From DASQDN01 sp963825845 (GTDB taxonomy: Bacteria > Acidobacteriota > Terriglobia > Bryobacterales > Bryobacteraceae): a DNA stretch of 64,000 nt. The translations under genes were made by a program, and so were the position numbers. The stretch is taken from NCBI GenBank assembly GCA_963825845.1, contig CAWGVL010000080.1, forward strand, positions 62,001-126,000, in the 5' to 3' direction. The notes under the pieces are model-generated. The model ran no database searches, was not told the origin of the DNA, and saw only the letters and a list, made by a program, of their open reading frames with translations. Shown in pieces: positions 54,344 through 62,399 of the stretch. How positions within the stretch are numbered: position 1 is the first letter of the stretch; each line of letters begins with the position of its first letter.

Positions 54344-57300
54344 CTAGAAAGCGTACTTCAAAGCGAACTGCATGGTGCGTGTGGGGCCCCGGCTCGAGAT
54401 CACTCCAAAGGTCGCAGGCACTTCCGCATTCACGCTCGCGGCTCCCCAGTTCGCATGGTTCCACGCATTGTACATTTCCCACCGAAACTCGAGCGTGTGG
54501 GTTTCGCGAATACGCGTATTCTTGAACACCTGCAGATCGTGATTCGTAATGCCGGGCTGATACAGAATGTTGCGGCCGGCATTTCCAACGCGTCCGGAGA
54601 CTCCTCCGTTCGGCAGCAGTTGGAAAGCATTGATGTCGAAGAACCGATCCAGAGTCCGCTCGTCCTTTGATAGATTTCCATCCCCCACCCGATCGGGACG
54701 CGCCACGCAAGCCGTCGAGCAGATACCGACACGCGCCAAATTCATCGAAGGCGAAGCGAGATCGCCCGTCTGTAGGAACACGGTTCCGCGGACACCCCAG
54801 CCACCCACTAAACGCTCGGCAAATCCATTCAACTGGTTCCCGATCGCGCGCCCTCGGCCGAAGGGCAAGGAATACTCGAAAGCCGCTGAAAAGCGATTCC
54901 GCGCATCGAAGTCTGAAGGCCCTTTCGCCGTCTCCAGGCGGCGCGTGGGATCCGTCCACTGGGGACCCGCGTTAAGCGTCGACGCCGTGTCGAGCGACTT
55001 GGAATACGTATAGGCAACAAGATACGACATCCCCTTCGAGAAGCGTTGTTCCACTTTAACGGCGCCGCCGTGATACCAGGACCGCGCGTTCATGACCTCG
55101 GCCTGAATGCGGGCGAACTGCGGGAAGGGAAGCAATTGCTGAACATTTCCGGGGCCGGGCAGCTTGGCGTCGACATTATCGAAAGCGAGCAGGTGGACAC
55201 CGTTGGAGCCCTGATACATCACCTCGACCAGAAGGCTCGGTGTCAACTGCTGCTGCACGCTGAACAGCCACTGCTGGATTTTGCCGTATGGGAAGTCGCG
55301 TGACAGGAACGGGAAGATTGTCAACGGCGCTTGTCGAAGCGTTGACTCGGCGTTGGTAGCGCCTTCCGGATTGTAGGACAACTCGGGCACCGTAGGACTC
55401 GATGTCCAAATGGGGCGGAGTGTGTTGGGCGCAAAATCGTTCGTCGATGCGAGCGACTGCACCTGTGGTGAATCGTAGAAGATACCGTAGCCGCCGCGAA
55501 GCACCGTGTTCTGAAGCGCACGATAGGCAAAGCCGAGTCGAACCCCAAGATTGTTTGTATCCGGATCGTACGGCGAGCGCTCTGGTACAAAACGAATCGG
55601 AATGTCCGGACGAACATTGCGGTAGAAGTCTTCCACGAACGGACGGGTCTGTATGTGCTCCGAAATCAGCATCGTTCCGGAGGCGAGGTCGAATCCAAGC
55701 CCGCCGTCGTCTGACTGCTTGAGAGCGCTTTCCACTTCGTAACGCACTCCGAGGTTGAGCGTGAGACGAGGAGTAATCTTCCAATCGTCTTGCGCAAACA
55801 GGCCAAGGTACCGCAGCTTCGAGTTCCACTGCGTCGCGCGTGCGGTCTTGGACACCGACGACGGTAGACCCAGCAGGAAATCCGCCGCAAAATCACCGGA
55901 AAACCGGTTCGCGAACGTATGCGTGGAATTGCCGCCTGTATAGAACATGTATTCACGAATCTCGCGAGCATCCCCGCCGATCTTAATGTTGTGAGACCCG
56001 CGGCTCCAGGACAGGCTGTCCTGAATCTGGTAGTTGTTCGTGGTGCGGTAGTTCGGCACACTATCCCCGGGAAGGTTGTATCCAGTGACTGCGATGTTCG
56101 GCATGCCCCAGAAAAGCGGATCCACCGCAGAGAGCGTGTTCGTGATCCCGATCGGATTGATGAAGTCCTGAGTGAACGAGTTGAGAGTTCCAAGCAGGTT
56201 GCGGTAACGCGTATATCCTGCCGAGAAGCTGTTGATCACAGTCGGACTCACAATGTGACTCCAATGAGCGCTGGCGCCTTGTGCACGGAGTTGCAGATCT
56301 GTACCACCGGCATTCGTCGGCGCCGGCCACGCCGCCGAGGACGTGTACCCCTCCTGGTTGAACAGATAACGGCCATAAAGCGTGTCGCTGGCTCCCAGAT
56401 TGTAGTCAATTCGGCCAACCACATTGTCCGTGTTGATCTCGGCGGGGTTGCGTCCTTCGAAGAGGTAATTGCGGGCAGGATCCGGACGGTTCGCTCGCGG
56501 AACCAGTTCTAGAATGCGCGCCGACATCGGATCGATCCGGCTTGGTGGAATCGTATTATTTGGGAACGGCTGTCCGGTGATCGGATCCCGGATCGGAACA
56601 GAGAAGATGCCCTGCCGCTCGTTGTCGCTGAACACACGATAAAGGGGTGGCGCGCCTGCTGTGCGCTGCCTCAATCCTTCGTAGTTCGTGAAGAAGAAAA
56701 GCTTGTCGCGCCGGATAGGTCCGCCCAGAGCCCCGCCGAACTGGTTGAGTTTGAGAGGGCTTTTATTAGCGGCGAAATACGGCCGCGCATCAAAGATGTT
56801 GTTGCGCAGAAACTCATACAGCGTGCCGTGGAACGCGTTCGTGCCGCTTCTTGTAACGACATTGATGATCGTTCCGCCGCCCTTTCCGAACTCCGCGGGC
56901 GCAAGGCCGGTCTGAACCTTGAACTCGGTAATGGAATCGACAGGCGGCGCAATAGCGTAACTGCTGCGGCCGTTCTCCCGGTTGTCGATTCCATCAATCT
57001 GATAGTTGTTCTGCTCAGGCCGTTGTCCCGCGCTCGCTGGAACAGCGGTTCCGCGTCCGATCTCCGTGCTGCGAAAATCTCTCGTTGCCGGAGTAGACAT
57101 CGGCGTCAGGAACGTGAGTTGCATGAAATTGCGGCGTCCGAGCGGCAGGTTTGTCACTTGCTCGGTCTTGATTACCTCGCCCGCCTGCGATGTTTCGGCC
57201 TCCAGCATGGCCGCTTCGCCCTGAACCGTGACGGTTTCGGTCACCGCGCCTACCTGCAGCGTAAAGTCGATCGTCCGGACCTGAAGGATTTCTATCTCGA

Positions 57301-57568
57301 CACCCCTCTGCATCTCGGAGCGAAAGCCCTCTTTCTTGACGGTCACCGAGTAGGCTCCGATCGGGAGGAACGGCAGGCGGTACACGCCGTCGTCGCTGGA
57401 CTCGACCGTCCGGCGCAACCCCGTGTTTTCGTTGATTACTGTGATTTCAGCCTTTGGAACGCCGGCATTCGAAGGGTCGGTGATATGACCCGAAATGGCC
57501 CCGGTCGTGTTCTGCGAGAAGGCCAAACAAGACGTCGTGAGTACGGCGAAGCAGACCCGGGCAAACAT
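54344..57568 (-). CDS. Oar-like TonB-dependent outer-membrane receptor
   Basis: 1074 aa, intact. Signal RVCFAVLTTSCLAFSQ; carboxypeptidase-regulatory domain at ~22-105 (GAISGHITDPSNAGVPKAEI); plug with LPLGRRNFMQLTFLTPM and NNYQIDGIDNRENGR; barrel ending TMQFALKYAF. Likely imports the glycan fragments trimmed by the BNR proteins downstream. The start is fixed by TACACT at 57576-57581 (minus), 7 nt before ATG, and the operator CTGTCGACAG at 57587-57596. A relative, not a close copy, of the 16152 receptor. Confidence 0.94.
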   Translation of the reverse strand: MFARVCFAVLTTSCLAFSQNTTGAISGHITDPSNAGVPKAEITVINENTGLRRTVESSDDGVYRLPFLPIGAYSVTVKKEGFRSEMQRGVEIEILQVRTIDFTLQVGAVTETVTVQGEAAMLEAETSQAGEVIKTEQVTNLPLGRRNFMQLTFLTPMSTPATRDFRSTEIGRGTAVPASAGQRPEQNNYQIDGIDNRENGRSSYAIAPPVDSITEFKVQTGLAPAEFGKGGGTIINVVTRSGTNAFHGTLYEFLRNNIFDARPYFAANKSPLKLNQFGGALGGPIRRDKLFFFTNYEGLRQRTAGAPPLYRVFSDNERQGIFSVPIRDPITGQPFPNNTIPPSRIDPMSARILELVPRANRPDPARNYLFEGRNPAEINTDNVVGRIDYNLGASDTLYGRYLFNQEGYTSSAAWPAPTNAGGTDLQLRAQGASAHWSHIVSPTVINSFSAGYTRYRNLLGTLNSFTQDFINPIGITNTLSAVDPLFWGMPNIAVTGYNLPGDSVPNYRTTNNYQIQDSLSWSRGSHNIKIGGDAREIREYMFYTGGNSTHTFANRFSGDFAADFLLGLPSSVSKTARATQWNSKLRYLGLFAQDDWKITPRLTLNLGVRYEVESALKQSDDGGLGFDLASGTMLISEHIQTRPFVEDFYRNVRPDIPIRFVPERSPYDPDTNNLGVRLGFAYRALQNTVLRGGYGIFYDSPQVQSLASTNDFAPNTLRPIWTSSPTVPELSYNPEGATNAESTLRQAPLTIFPFLSRDFPYGKIQQWLFSVQQQLTPSLLVEVMYQGSNGVHLLAFDNVDAKLPGPGNVQQLLPFPQFARIQAEVMNARSWYHGGAVKVEQRFSKGMSYLVAYTYSKSLDTASTLNAGPQWTDPTRRLETAKGPSDFDARNRFSAAFEYSLPFGRGRAIGNQLNGFAERLVGGWGVRGTVFLQTGDLASPSMNLARVGICSTACVARPDRVGDGNLSKDERTLDRFFDINAFQLLPNGGVSGRVGNAGRNILYQPGITNHDLQVFKNTRIRETHTLEFRWEMYNAWNHANWGAASVNAEVPATFGVISSRGPTRTMQFALKYAF

Positions 57569-57575
57569 GCGCCAG

Positions 57576-57597
57576 AGTGTAGCATACTGTCGACAGA
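57576..57597 (-). promoter_or_regulatory. -10 and ACTGTCGACAG operator upstream of the receptor
   Basis: Minus strand: operator ACTGTCGACAG core (57586-57597 including flanks), then TACACT (57581-57576), 7 nt, ATG 57568. It lies between the SDR stop and the receptor start, so the receptor-to-Gfo genes have their own regulated promoter. The 20-mer around it is identical to 48172-48191. Confidence 0.6.
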
Positions 57598-57607
57598 ATG
57601 AAAACCG

Positions 57608-58366
57608 TCAGTACGCCAAGAAGCCGCCATCTACCCTGAGTGTCGTGCCCGTGACAAAGCTCGCTTCATCGGAAGCCAGATACGCGACCGCGTGCCCGAT
57701 CTCCTCGGGCGAGCCGCGCCGCCCCGCTGGCGTCACCCGCAGGTACGTTCCGGTTGCGCCGCTGTCCTTAAGGTCAGTGACGATGTTCGCGTTCGTCTCC
57801 GTCAGAATGTCTCCGGGGGCTACGCAGTTCACACGGATGCCGTGTGGCGCGAGTTCGATCGCCATACCCTGCGCGAGAGACACGATAGCCGCTTTGGTGG
57901 CGCAGTACACCGACGCGTGCTCTTGGGCTGCGAACGCGCCCACCGAACTGATGTGGATGATGGAGCCGCGAATGCCGGCAGCCGCCATGTGCTCCGCCAC
58001 GGCTTGCGAGCAGTGAAATACACCCTTCAGATTGACGTCGATAACGCGGTCCAGCATCGACTCGGAACATTGGAGAAAGGGCGCAACCGCTGTTGGGCCC
58101 GTGATGGCTGCGTTGTTGACCAGAATATCGATCCGGCCGAAATCGCGGATCACGCCCTCCACCATTCGGTCCACCTGCCTGCGATCGGCAACGTCCACCT
58201 GGTACATCGCCATGCCGCCATGCCGCATCTCTGAAGAGATCGGGCGGGAGATATCGATCTGGGCGACAGCAATCTTCGTGCCATGACTCGCGAGAACACG
58301 TGAGATTCCGAGGCCGATGCCGGTCCCGCCTCCCGTGACGATCGCGACTTTTCCAGCGAGCTTCAT
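57608..58366 (-). CDS. Short-chain dehydrogenase/reductase (SDR)
   Basis: 252 aa from ATG 58366 (MKLAGKVAIVTGGGTGIGLG). NNAAITGP, Ser in IHISSVGAF, Tyr/Lys in YCATKAAIVSL, C-terminal VTGTTLRVDGGFLAY. The frame is open far upstream but that part overlaps the PLP enzyme. The start overlaps the PLP-enzyme stop (ATGA). Probably oxidises a sugar hydroxyl. Confidence 0.93.
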   Translation of the reverse strand: MKLAGKVAIVTGGGTGIGLGISRVLASHGTKIAVAQIDISRPISSEMRHGGMAMYQVDVADRRQVDRMVEGVIRDFGRIDILVNNAAITGPTAVAPFLQCSESMLDRVIDVNLKGVFHCSQAVAEHMAAAGIRGSIIHISSVGAFAAQEHASVYCATKAAIVSLAQGMAIELAPHGIRVNCVAPGDILTETNANIVTDLKDSGATGTYLRVTPAGRRGSPEEIGHAVAYLASDEASFVTGTTLRVDGGFLAY

Positions 58367-59373
58367 GCGAGCGAAGCCTCCAGTTGTTCGAGCGCGATCA
58401 GTTCCGATGGATGCCGTTCCGCCGCCGCTGCAATCGAGTCCGGATCCTTGAATCCGTTGCCCGTCACAAGACAGACTACCTTCTCCCCGCCCCGGATGTT
58501 TCCATTCCGAAGCGCCCGCAGTGCTCCGGCGAGGGCTGCCGCGCCCGCAGGTTCGCAGTAGATACCCTCTTCTGCAAGCATCATGCGTTGGGCTTCGAAA
58601 ACGTCGTCGTCCGGTACAGCGTATCCTTTGCCGCCGCCTTGCCGCAGGAATTGCAGCGCGAGAGATGCATCGATATCGAACGGGACTGCAAGCCCGCTGA
58701 TCCGCGTCGTGCTTTCGACCGGCGCGATGCGTTCGGATCCGCTGAGCCAGGATGCGACAACCGTGAGGCAGCCCTCCGGCTGGGCGGCATGCGTGTGGAC
58801 ACCGGCTCCCTGTAGTCCGCGGCATACGGCCGAGTACAATCCTCCGCCGCCAACCGGAACGAATACATGACGAAGGTCGGCGATGCCCCGAAGTTCCCGG
58901 CCCAGGCTCTCGACACCTTCCATGCCCTGAGGACAGTATCGGTATGCAGAGACAACCAGCGGCGCGGCAGTTTTCTTGGAGAACCGCTCGAGCACGGAGT
59001 AGACACGCGTTGTTACTTCGGAAGATGTCACGAACCCCGGAACGCGAATCACACGAGCGCCATGCGCCTGCATCTGCGCGAGTTTACCCGCGGGCGCGTG
59101 CTCGTTCACAACCACCGTGCATCCGATCCCGTATCGCGCGCAATAGGCCGCCAGCGATGAGCCCGTATTGCCGGACGATGTCGCCAGGCAGGATCGAACG
59201 CCTCTCGCGAGCATCTCTCCGATCTGCGACGCGATGAAACGATCTTTATATGATCCGGAAGGATTGCATGTCTCCAGCTTGAAGAATAGCGACTGCAGTC
59301 CGGCACGCGGTCCGATTTGAACACTGCGGACGAGGGGTGTGTTCCCTTCGCCCAGGGTTGCTTCAGTCATCAT
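58363..59373 (-). CDS. PLP-dependent threonine synthase/threonine dehydratase-like enzyme
   Basis: 336 aa fold-type II PLP enzyme. Schiff-base Lys43 in NPSGSYKDRFIA, substrate loop SSGNTGSSLAAY, phosphate-binding VPVGGGGLYSAV, C-terminal LVTGNGFKDPDS. Close to threonine synthase in sequence, but the operon (SDR, receptor, N-deacylase, DHDPS-type lyase) argues for a catabolic ammonia-lyase acting on a hydroxy amino acid. ATG ATG at 59373/59370; the second is 7 nt from TATACT. Confidence 0.88.
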   Translation of the reverse strand: MMTEATLGEGNTPLVRSVQIGPRAGLQSLFFKLETCNPSGSYKDRFIASQIGEMLARGVRSCLATSSGNTGSSLAAYCARYGIGCTVVVNEHAPAGKLAQMQAHGARVIRVPGFVTSSEVTTRVYSVLERFSKKTAAPLVVSAYRYCPQGMEGVESLGRELRGIADLRHVFVPVGGGGLYSAVCRGLQGAGVHTHAAQPEGCLTVVASWLSGSERIAPVESTTRISGLAVPFDIDASLALQFLRQGGGKGYAVPDDDVFEAQRMMLAEEGIYCEPAGAAALAGALRALRNGNIRGGEKVVCLVTGNGFKDPDSIAAAAERHPSELIALEQLEASLA

Positions 59374-59377
59374 GACG

Positions 59378-59416
59378 AGTATAAATCTTGCGCCGACTGT
59401 CGACAGTCGGTAGAAT
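59378..59416. promoter_or_regulatory. Divergent promoter pair around an 18-bp perfect operator
   Basis: CCGACTGTCGACAGTCGG (59393-59410) is a perfect palindrome. On the plus strand it fills the 17-bp spacer between TTGCGC (59388-59393, weak -35) and TAGAAT (59411-59416), 9 nt before ATG 59426. On the minus strand TATACT (59383-59378) is 4 nt from ATG 59373 and 7 nt from ATG 59370. One bound repressor could shut both operons. Confidence 0.65.
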
Positions 59417-59425
59417 TGGACTCGC

Positions 59426-60391
59426 ATGAAACTCCATGGAGTAGTTCCCCCGATCGGTACTCCCTTGACCGCCGACGATCAGGTCGATGTGGCGGGATTG
59501 CGGCGGTTGGCTGGGTTTCTGCTGGAGGCCGGTGTGCATGCGCTTCTCGCCAATGGAACCATGGGCGGTTTCGCCTTTCTCACTGACGATCAACAGATCC
59601 GATCGATAGAGACCACAGTAGAAACCGTTGATCGGAAAATTCCAGTCATCGGGGGACTGGGCGAGACATCGACCGCGCGCGCGGTCGCCCTGGCGAAACG
59701 AATCGAGGCCGCGGGTGTGGATGCGATCAGTATGCTGCCTCCCTACTACTATTTCGCTACTCAGGATCACTTGATTGCTTATTTCTCGGAAATAGCAGCC
59801 GCCGTAGATCTGCCATTGTTCCTTTACGACAACCCTGTGATGACGAAGAACCACATCCGGCCGGAAACAGTCGCCATCCTTCGCAGTCGGATTCCGCGGA
59901 TCAGCGGGATAAAAGTCAGCAATCAGGATTTCGTGAACCTGCAGACGCTAATCGAATTACTGCGTGATGATGTCGAATTCTCTATCTTGACGGGCAGCGA
60001 ATTCCTCATCGTTGCGGCCCTGCAGTTGGGCTGCCACGGATGTGTCGGAGGTCTGCACAACATCTGCCCGCGCATTGCGGTGGAACTGTATGACGCCTTC
60101 CGCGGAGGAGATCTGGCCACCGCTCGCCAAAGGCAGCAAACATTAATCGAAGCATGGCAAATCTTTAAGTACGGAGATATCTGGGGCGCATTCGATGAAG
60201 CGCTGCGTTGGCTCGGCATTTGCGAGCGAGCGACCGCCGCGCCTTATTCCACAATCCTCAGCGAAAAAGATCGAGCCTCAGTGAGGGCGATTCTGGAGCA
60301 GCATGTATTTCCCTCCATCGCGAGCCATCGAGCGGACGGCGTTCCCACCCCATTGGAGGGAAGCGCGCAGATCGCAGCCAAATCAAAATAA
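59426..60391 (+). CDS. Dihydrodipicolinate synthase/N-acetylneuraminate lyase family aldolase
   Basis: 321 aa class I lyase. Schiff-base Lys in ISGIKVSNQDFV, Tyr in FLYDNPVMTKN, and the loop LANGTMGGFAFL, where the family Thr-Glu is changed to Met-Gly-Gly. Start MKLHGVVPPIGTPLTADDQVD is canonical. Likely cleaves the 2-keto-3-deoxy acid made by the divergent PLP lyase. Shares the divergent operator. Confidence 0.91.
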   Translation: MKLHGVVPPIGTPLTADDQVDVAGLRRLAGFLLEAGVHALLANGTMGGFAFLTDDQQIRSIETTVETVDRKIPVIGGLGETSTARAVALAKRIEAAGVDAISMLPPYYYFATQDHLIAYFSEIAAAVDLPLFLYDNPVMTKNHIRPETVAILRSRIPRISGIKVSNQDFVNLQTLIELLRDDVEFSILTGSEFLIVAALQLGCHGCVGGLHNICPRIAVELYDAFRGGDLATARQRQQTLIEAWQIFKYGDIWGAFDEALRWLGICERATAAPYSTILSEKDRASVRAILEQHVFPSIASHRADGVPTPLEGSAQIAAKSK

Positions 60392-60422
60392 AACGCTGGC
60401 CACAGAAGGGCAGAGTGTGGCC
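60384..60422 (-). terminator. Intrinsic terminator downstream of the GH13 gene
   Basis: On the minus strand a 7-bp perfect stem GGCCACA/TGTGGCC with an 11-nt loop (60398-60422) is followed by GTTTTATTTT (down to 60384). It overlaps the end of the convergent 59426 gene and would stop transcription from 61992. Confidence 0.5.
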
Positions 60423-60528
60423 TGCGCTCAAGCGGCGCAGGCGCGGCGAAACAAAAGCGCCGGCAGGATTGATCGGCGTCCCAACCAAGACGCCTCCTCG
60501 CAGAGATGAGTCTCTGCGCCCATGTAGT

Positions 60529-61992
60529 TCAAAGGCAACTCACGTCGAAAACATGGTACGCCCACGCGGGAACATCGAGATAAAGTCCCCGGATGACCAT
60601 GTCATCCCCGCTCCGTTCATAAACCGCGGAACTCATCAGATCGCGTAAACGAGTTTGCTTGCCGGCGATATCGGAAAAAGGGAGCTTCACGCAACATTGG
60701 CTTTGATTGGCAGCGTAGTTCACAACAACGACAAGACGACGGTCCGCATCTTGCCATGAAAAGCAAATAAAGCAATCCCACGTCCAATTGCCGTCCCACG
60801 CGGCGTCACAACGCAGGAGGCGCCAATCTCCAGTGCGGACGACGTCTAGTGCGATAACACGATTCAGGCGTTCATAGAAGTCGGTGATTTCGGCATCGAC
60901 GGACTCCGAAGGCCCGCGTGACAGATGAACAGGAATTCGTTTTCGGAAGCCCTCGAACTGGCCCTGGTGGAGAAAGCGCAGGCCCGGCGATAGGAACGAG
61001 ATGACGGCAGCGGCAAAGTGCACGGGCTTCGGGAACACTGCGGCGGCTCTGGGCTCATCATGATTCTCCAGAAAGCGGGCAGACCTGCTCTGGAAGTCGA
61101 GATCCGCTTCCAAATGTTCTCTCACCGGACGCGCTTGCTGCCCGGCCAGGCGGTCGTAAAGCCGCTTGTCGTACGTGTAATCGAACCCCTGCTGCTGAAG
61201 CGTCCATTCCAGATCCCAATAAACCTCCGCCATGAAAACGAATCCCGGATGGGAGGCCCGCGTACGTTCGACCGCTTGCGGCCAGAATGGCTTGCTGGAG
61301 ATTCCCCACGTTTTCTCGAAAACATCGGGAAGAACAAGCATGGCCATGTCGCAGCGCACGCCGTCGCAAACTTGAGAAATCGCTATGAGCGTGTGAATCA
61401 TGCGTTTCTGCAGTTCCGGCTCACCGTAGTTCAACTGGAATGTGTCGGGCCAACCGGCGAAGTATGGGTCGCGCCCGTACGCGACGACAGCATCCCCATC
61501 CGACATCCGAATGCGCTCATAGTTGTGTGGTGCCGCGGCCAGGTCTTCTTCCGTGCCCGCCACATAATACTCCGGATGCGCCATGACCCACGGGTGATCT
61601 TTGGCAGTATGGTTGGGAACAAAATCGAGCATCAGCCGCAGGTCTCGCTTCAGCAATCGCTCTCTGAACCGCCTGAGAGCCTCGATTCCGCCGATCGCAT
61701 CGTCTACCTCGTAGCTTGTGATCGCAAAGCAGGAGCCGCATATATCCGGCTCTTGAATGTCAGGCATCAGCTCTCGAAACTCCGTCTGCCAGGTTTCATT
61801 GCTTCTGGAGATCTGACGCCCGGCATCCCCTGTCCGCCAGACACCCAGGAGCCACACCCAGTCGAATCGCCTCTCCTGCAGCCGGTCGAGGAACTCATCG
61901 GGAATGTCATCGAGCGTACCGGCCGATCCCGTTTCGTCGCGGAGTTGCCGCAGCATCGTTCGTGTGTTGATCTGAAACAAGCTCCGGTGCAT
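60529..61992 (-). CDS. GH13-type alpha-amylase family enzyme
   Basis: 487 aa. Conserved regions: I MLDFVPNHTAKDH (Asp123, His128), II CDGVRCDMAML (nucleophile Asp215), III FVFMAEVYWD (acid/base Glu256), IV FLENHDEPRA (His311, Asp312). No signal peptide; cytoplasmic. GH13 members without signal in this length range include trehalose synthase-, amylosucrase- and sucrose-phosphorylase-like types; specificity not readable. ATG 61992 is supported by TATCGT 8 nt upstream; the frame is open to 62457. Single gene. Confidence 0.9.
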   Translation of the reverse strand: MHRSLFQINTRTMLRQLRDETGSAGTLDDIPDEFLDRLQERRFDWVWLLGVWRTGDAGRQISRSNETWQTEFRELMPDIQEPDICGSCFAITSYEVDDAIGGIEALRRFRERLLKRDLRLMLDFVPNHTAKDHPWVMAHPEYYVAGTEEDLAAAPHNYERIRMSDGDAVVAYGRDPYFAGWPDTFQLNYGEPELQKRMIHTLIAISQVCDGVRCDMAMLVLPDVFEKTWGISSKPFWPQAVERTRASHPGFVFMAEVYWDLEWTLQQQGFDYTYDKRLYDRLAGQQARPVREHLEADLDFQSRSARFLENHDEPRAAAVFPKPVHFAAAVISFLSPGLRFLHQGQFEGFRKRIPVHLSRGPSESVDAEITDFYERLNRVIALDVVRTGDWRLLRCDAAWDGNWTWDCFICFSWQDADRRLVVVVNYAANQSQCCVKLPFSDIAGKQTRLRDLMSSAVYERSGDDMVIRGLYLDVPAWAYHVFDVSCL

Positions 61993-62000
61993 TCGTGTCG

Positions 62001-62006
62001 ACGATA
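62001..62006 (-). promoter_or_regulatory. -10-like hexamer TATCGT, 8 nt before 61992 start
   Basis: Minus strand TATCGT, 8 nt, ATG. No ribosome binding site. Leaderless-type spacing. Confidence 0.35.
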
Positions 62007-62108
62007 AGACGCTGGAACATACGTCAGGATTCAAATTATCCCTGGAGTAAAGCCGCGCGCCCGCGGAGTTTGCCTTACGAAGGCATGCGCTGAACCTCGG
62101 ACGGCATA

Positions 62109-62114
62109 CATAAT
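62109..62114 (+). promoter_or_regulatory. -10-like hexamer CATAAT, 6 nt before 62121 start
   Basis: CATAAT (5 of 6 to the consensus), 6 nt, ATG 62121. No ribosome binding site. Confidence 0.35.
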
Positions 62115-62120
62115 GATCGA

Positions 62121-62399
62121 ATGCCGTTCGAAGGGCGGGGCAGCACACTTGGCGAGGTGGACCCGGAAGTCGGTGTGGACGTCGGCGATGACGCGGGAAA
62201 TATCGCCGGGCCGCGCATCCGTTGTCCGTTATGTGCCTGGTCGCCCGACGCGACTGCACGATGGGCCTGTAGCTGCGGACACCGATGGAACACATTCGAC
62301 ACGGGCGGAGTGTGTCCTGCGTGCATGCGGCAGTGGATGTCAACGCAGTGTCTGGCGTGCGGCGCGTGGTCGCCTCATTCAGACTGGTATGACTACTAA
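62121..62399 (+). CDS. Small zinc-ribbon protein
   Basis: 92 aa. Four Cys knuckles: CPLC (35-38), CSCG (~50-53), CPAC (~66-69), CLAC (~79-82), spaced by Trp/His/Asp signature RWACSCGHRWNTFDTGGVCPAC and ending CGAWSPHSDWYDY. The pattern of two treble-clef-like zinc sites plus invariant aromatic residues makes this a real conserved small protein, function unknown. Single gene. Confidence 0.8.
   Translation: MPFEGRGSTLGEVDPEVGVDVGDDAGNIAGPRIRCPLCAWSPDATARWACSCGHRWNTFDTGGVCPACMRQWMSTQCLACGAWSPHSDWYDY

Noticed and set aside
53229..54959. 576-codon version of the BNR protein
   Set aside because: Its first ~215 residues lie antisense-free but out of frame over the receptor gene and lack any BNR features; the signal segment starts near 54311.
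57598..57639. 13-codon leaderless frame after the 57584 repeat
   Set aside because: Too short and overlapping the SDR end; the ATGAAA is part of the repeated operator segment.
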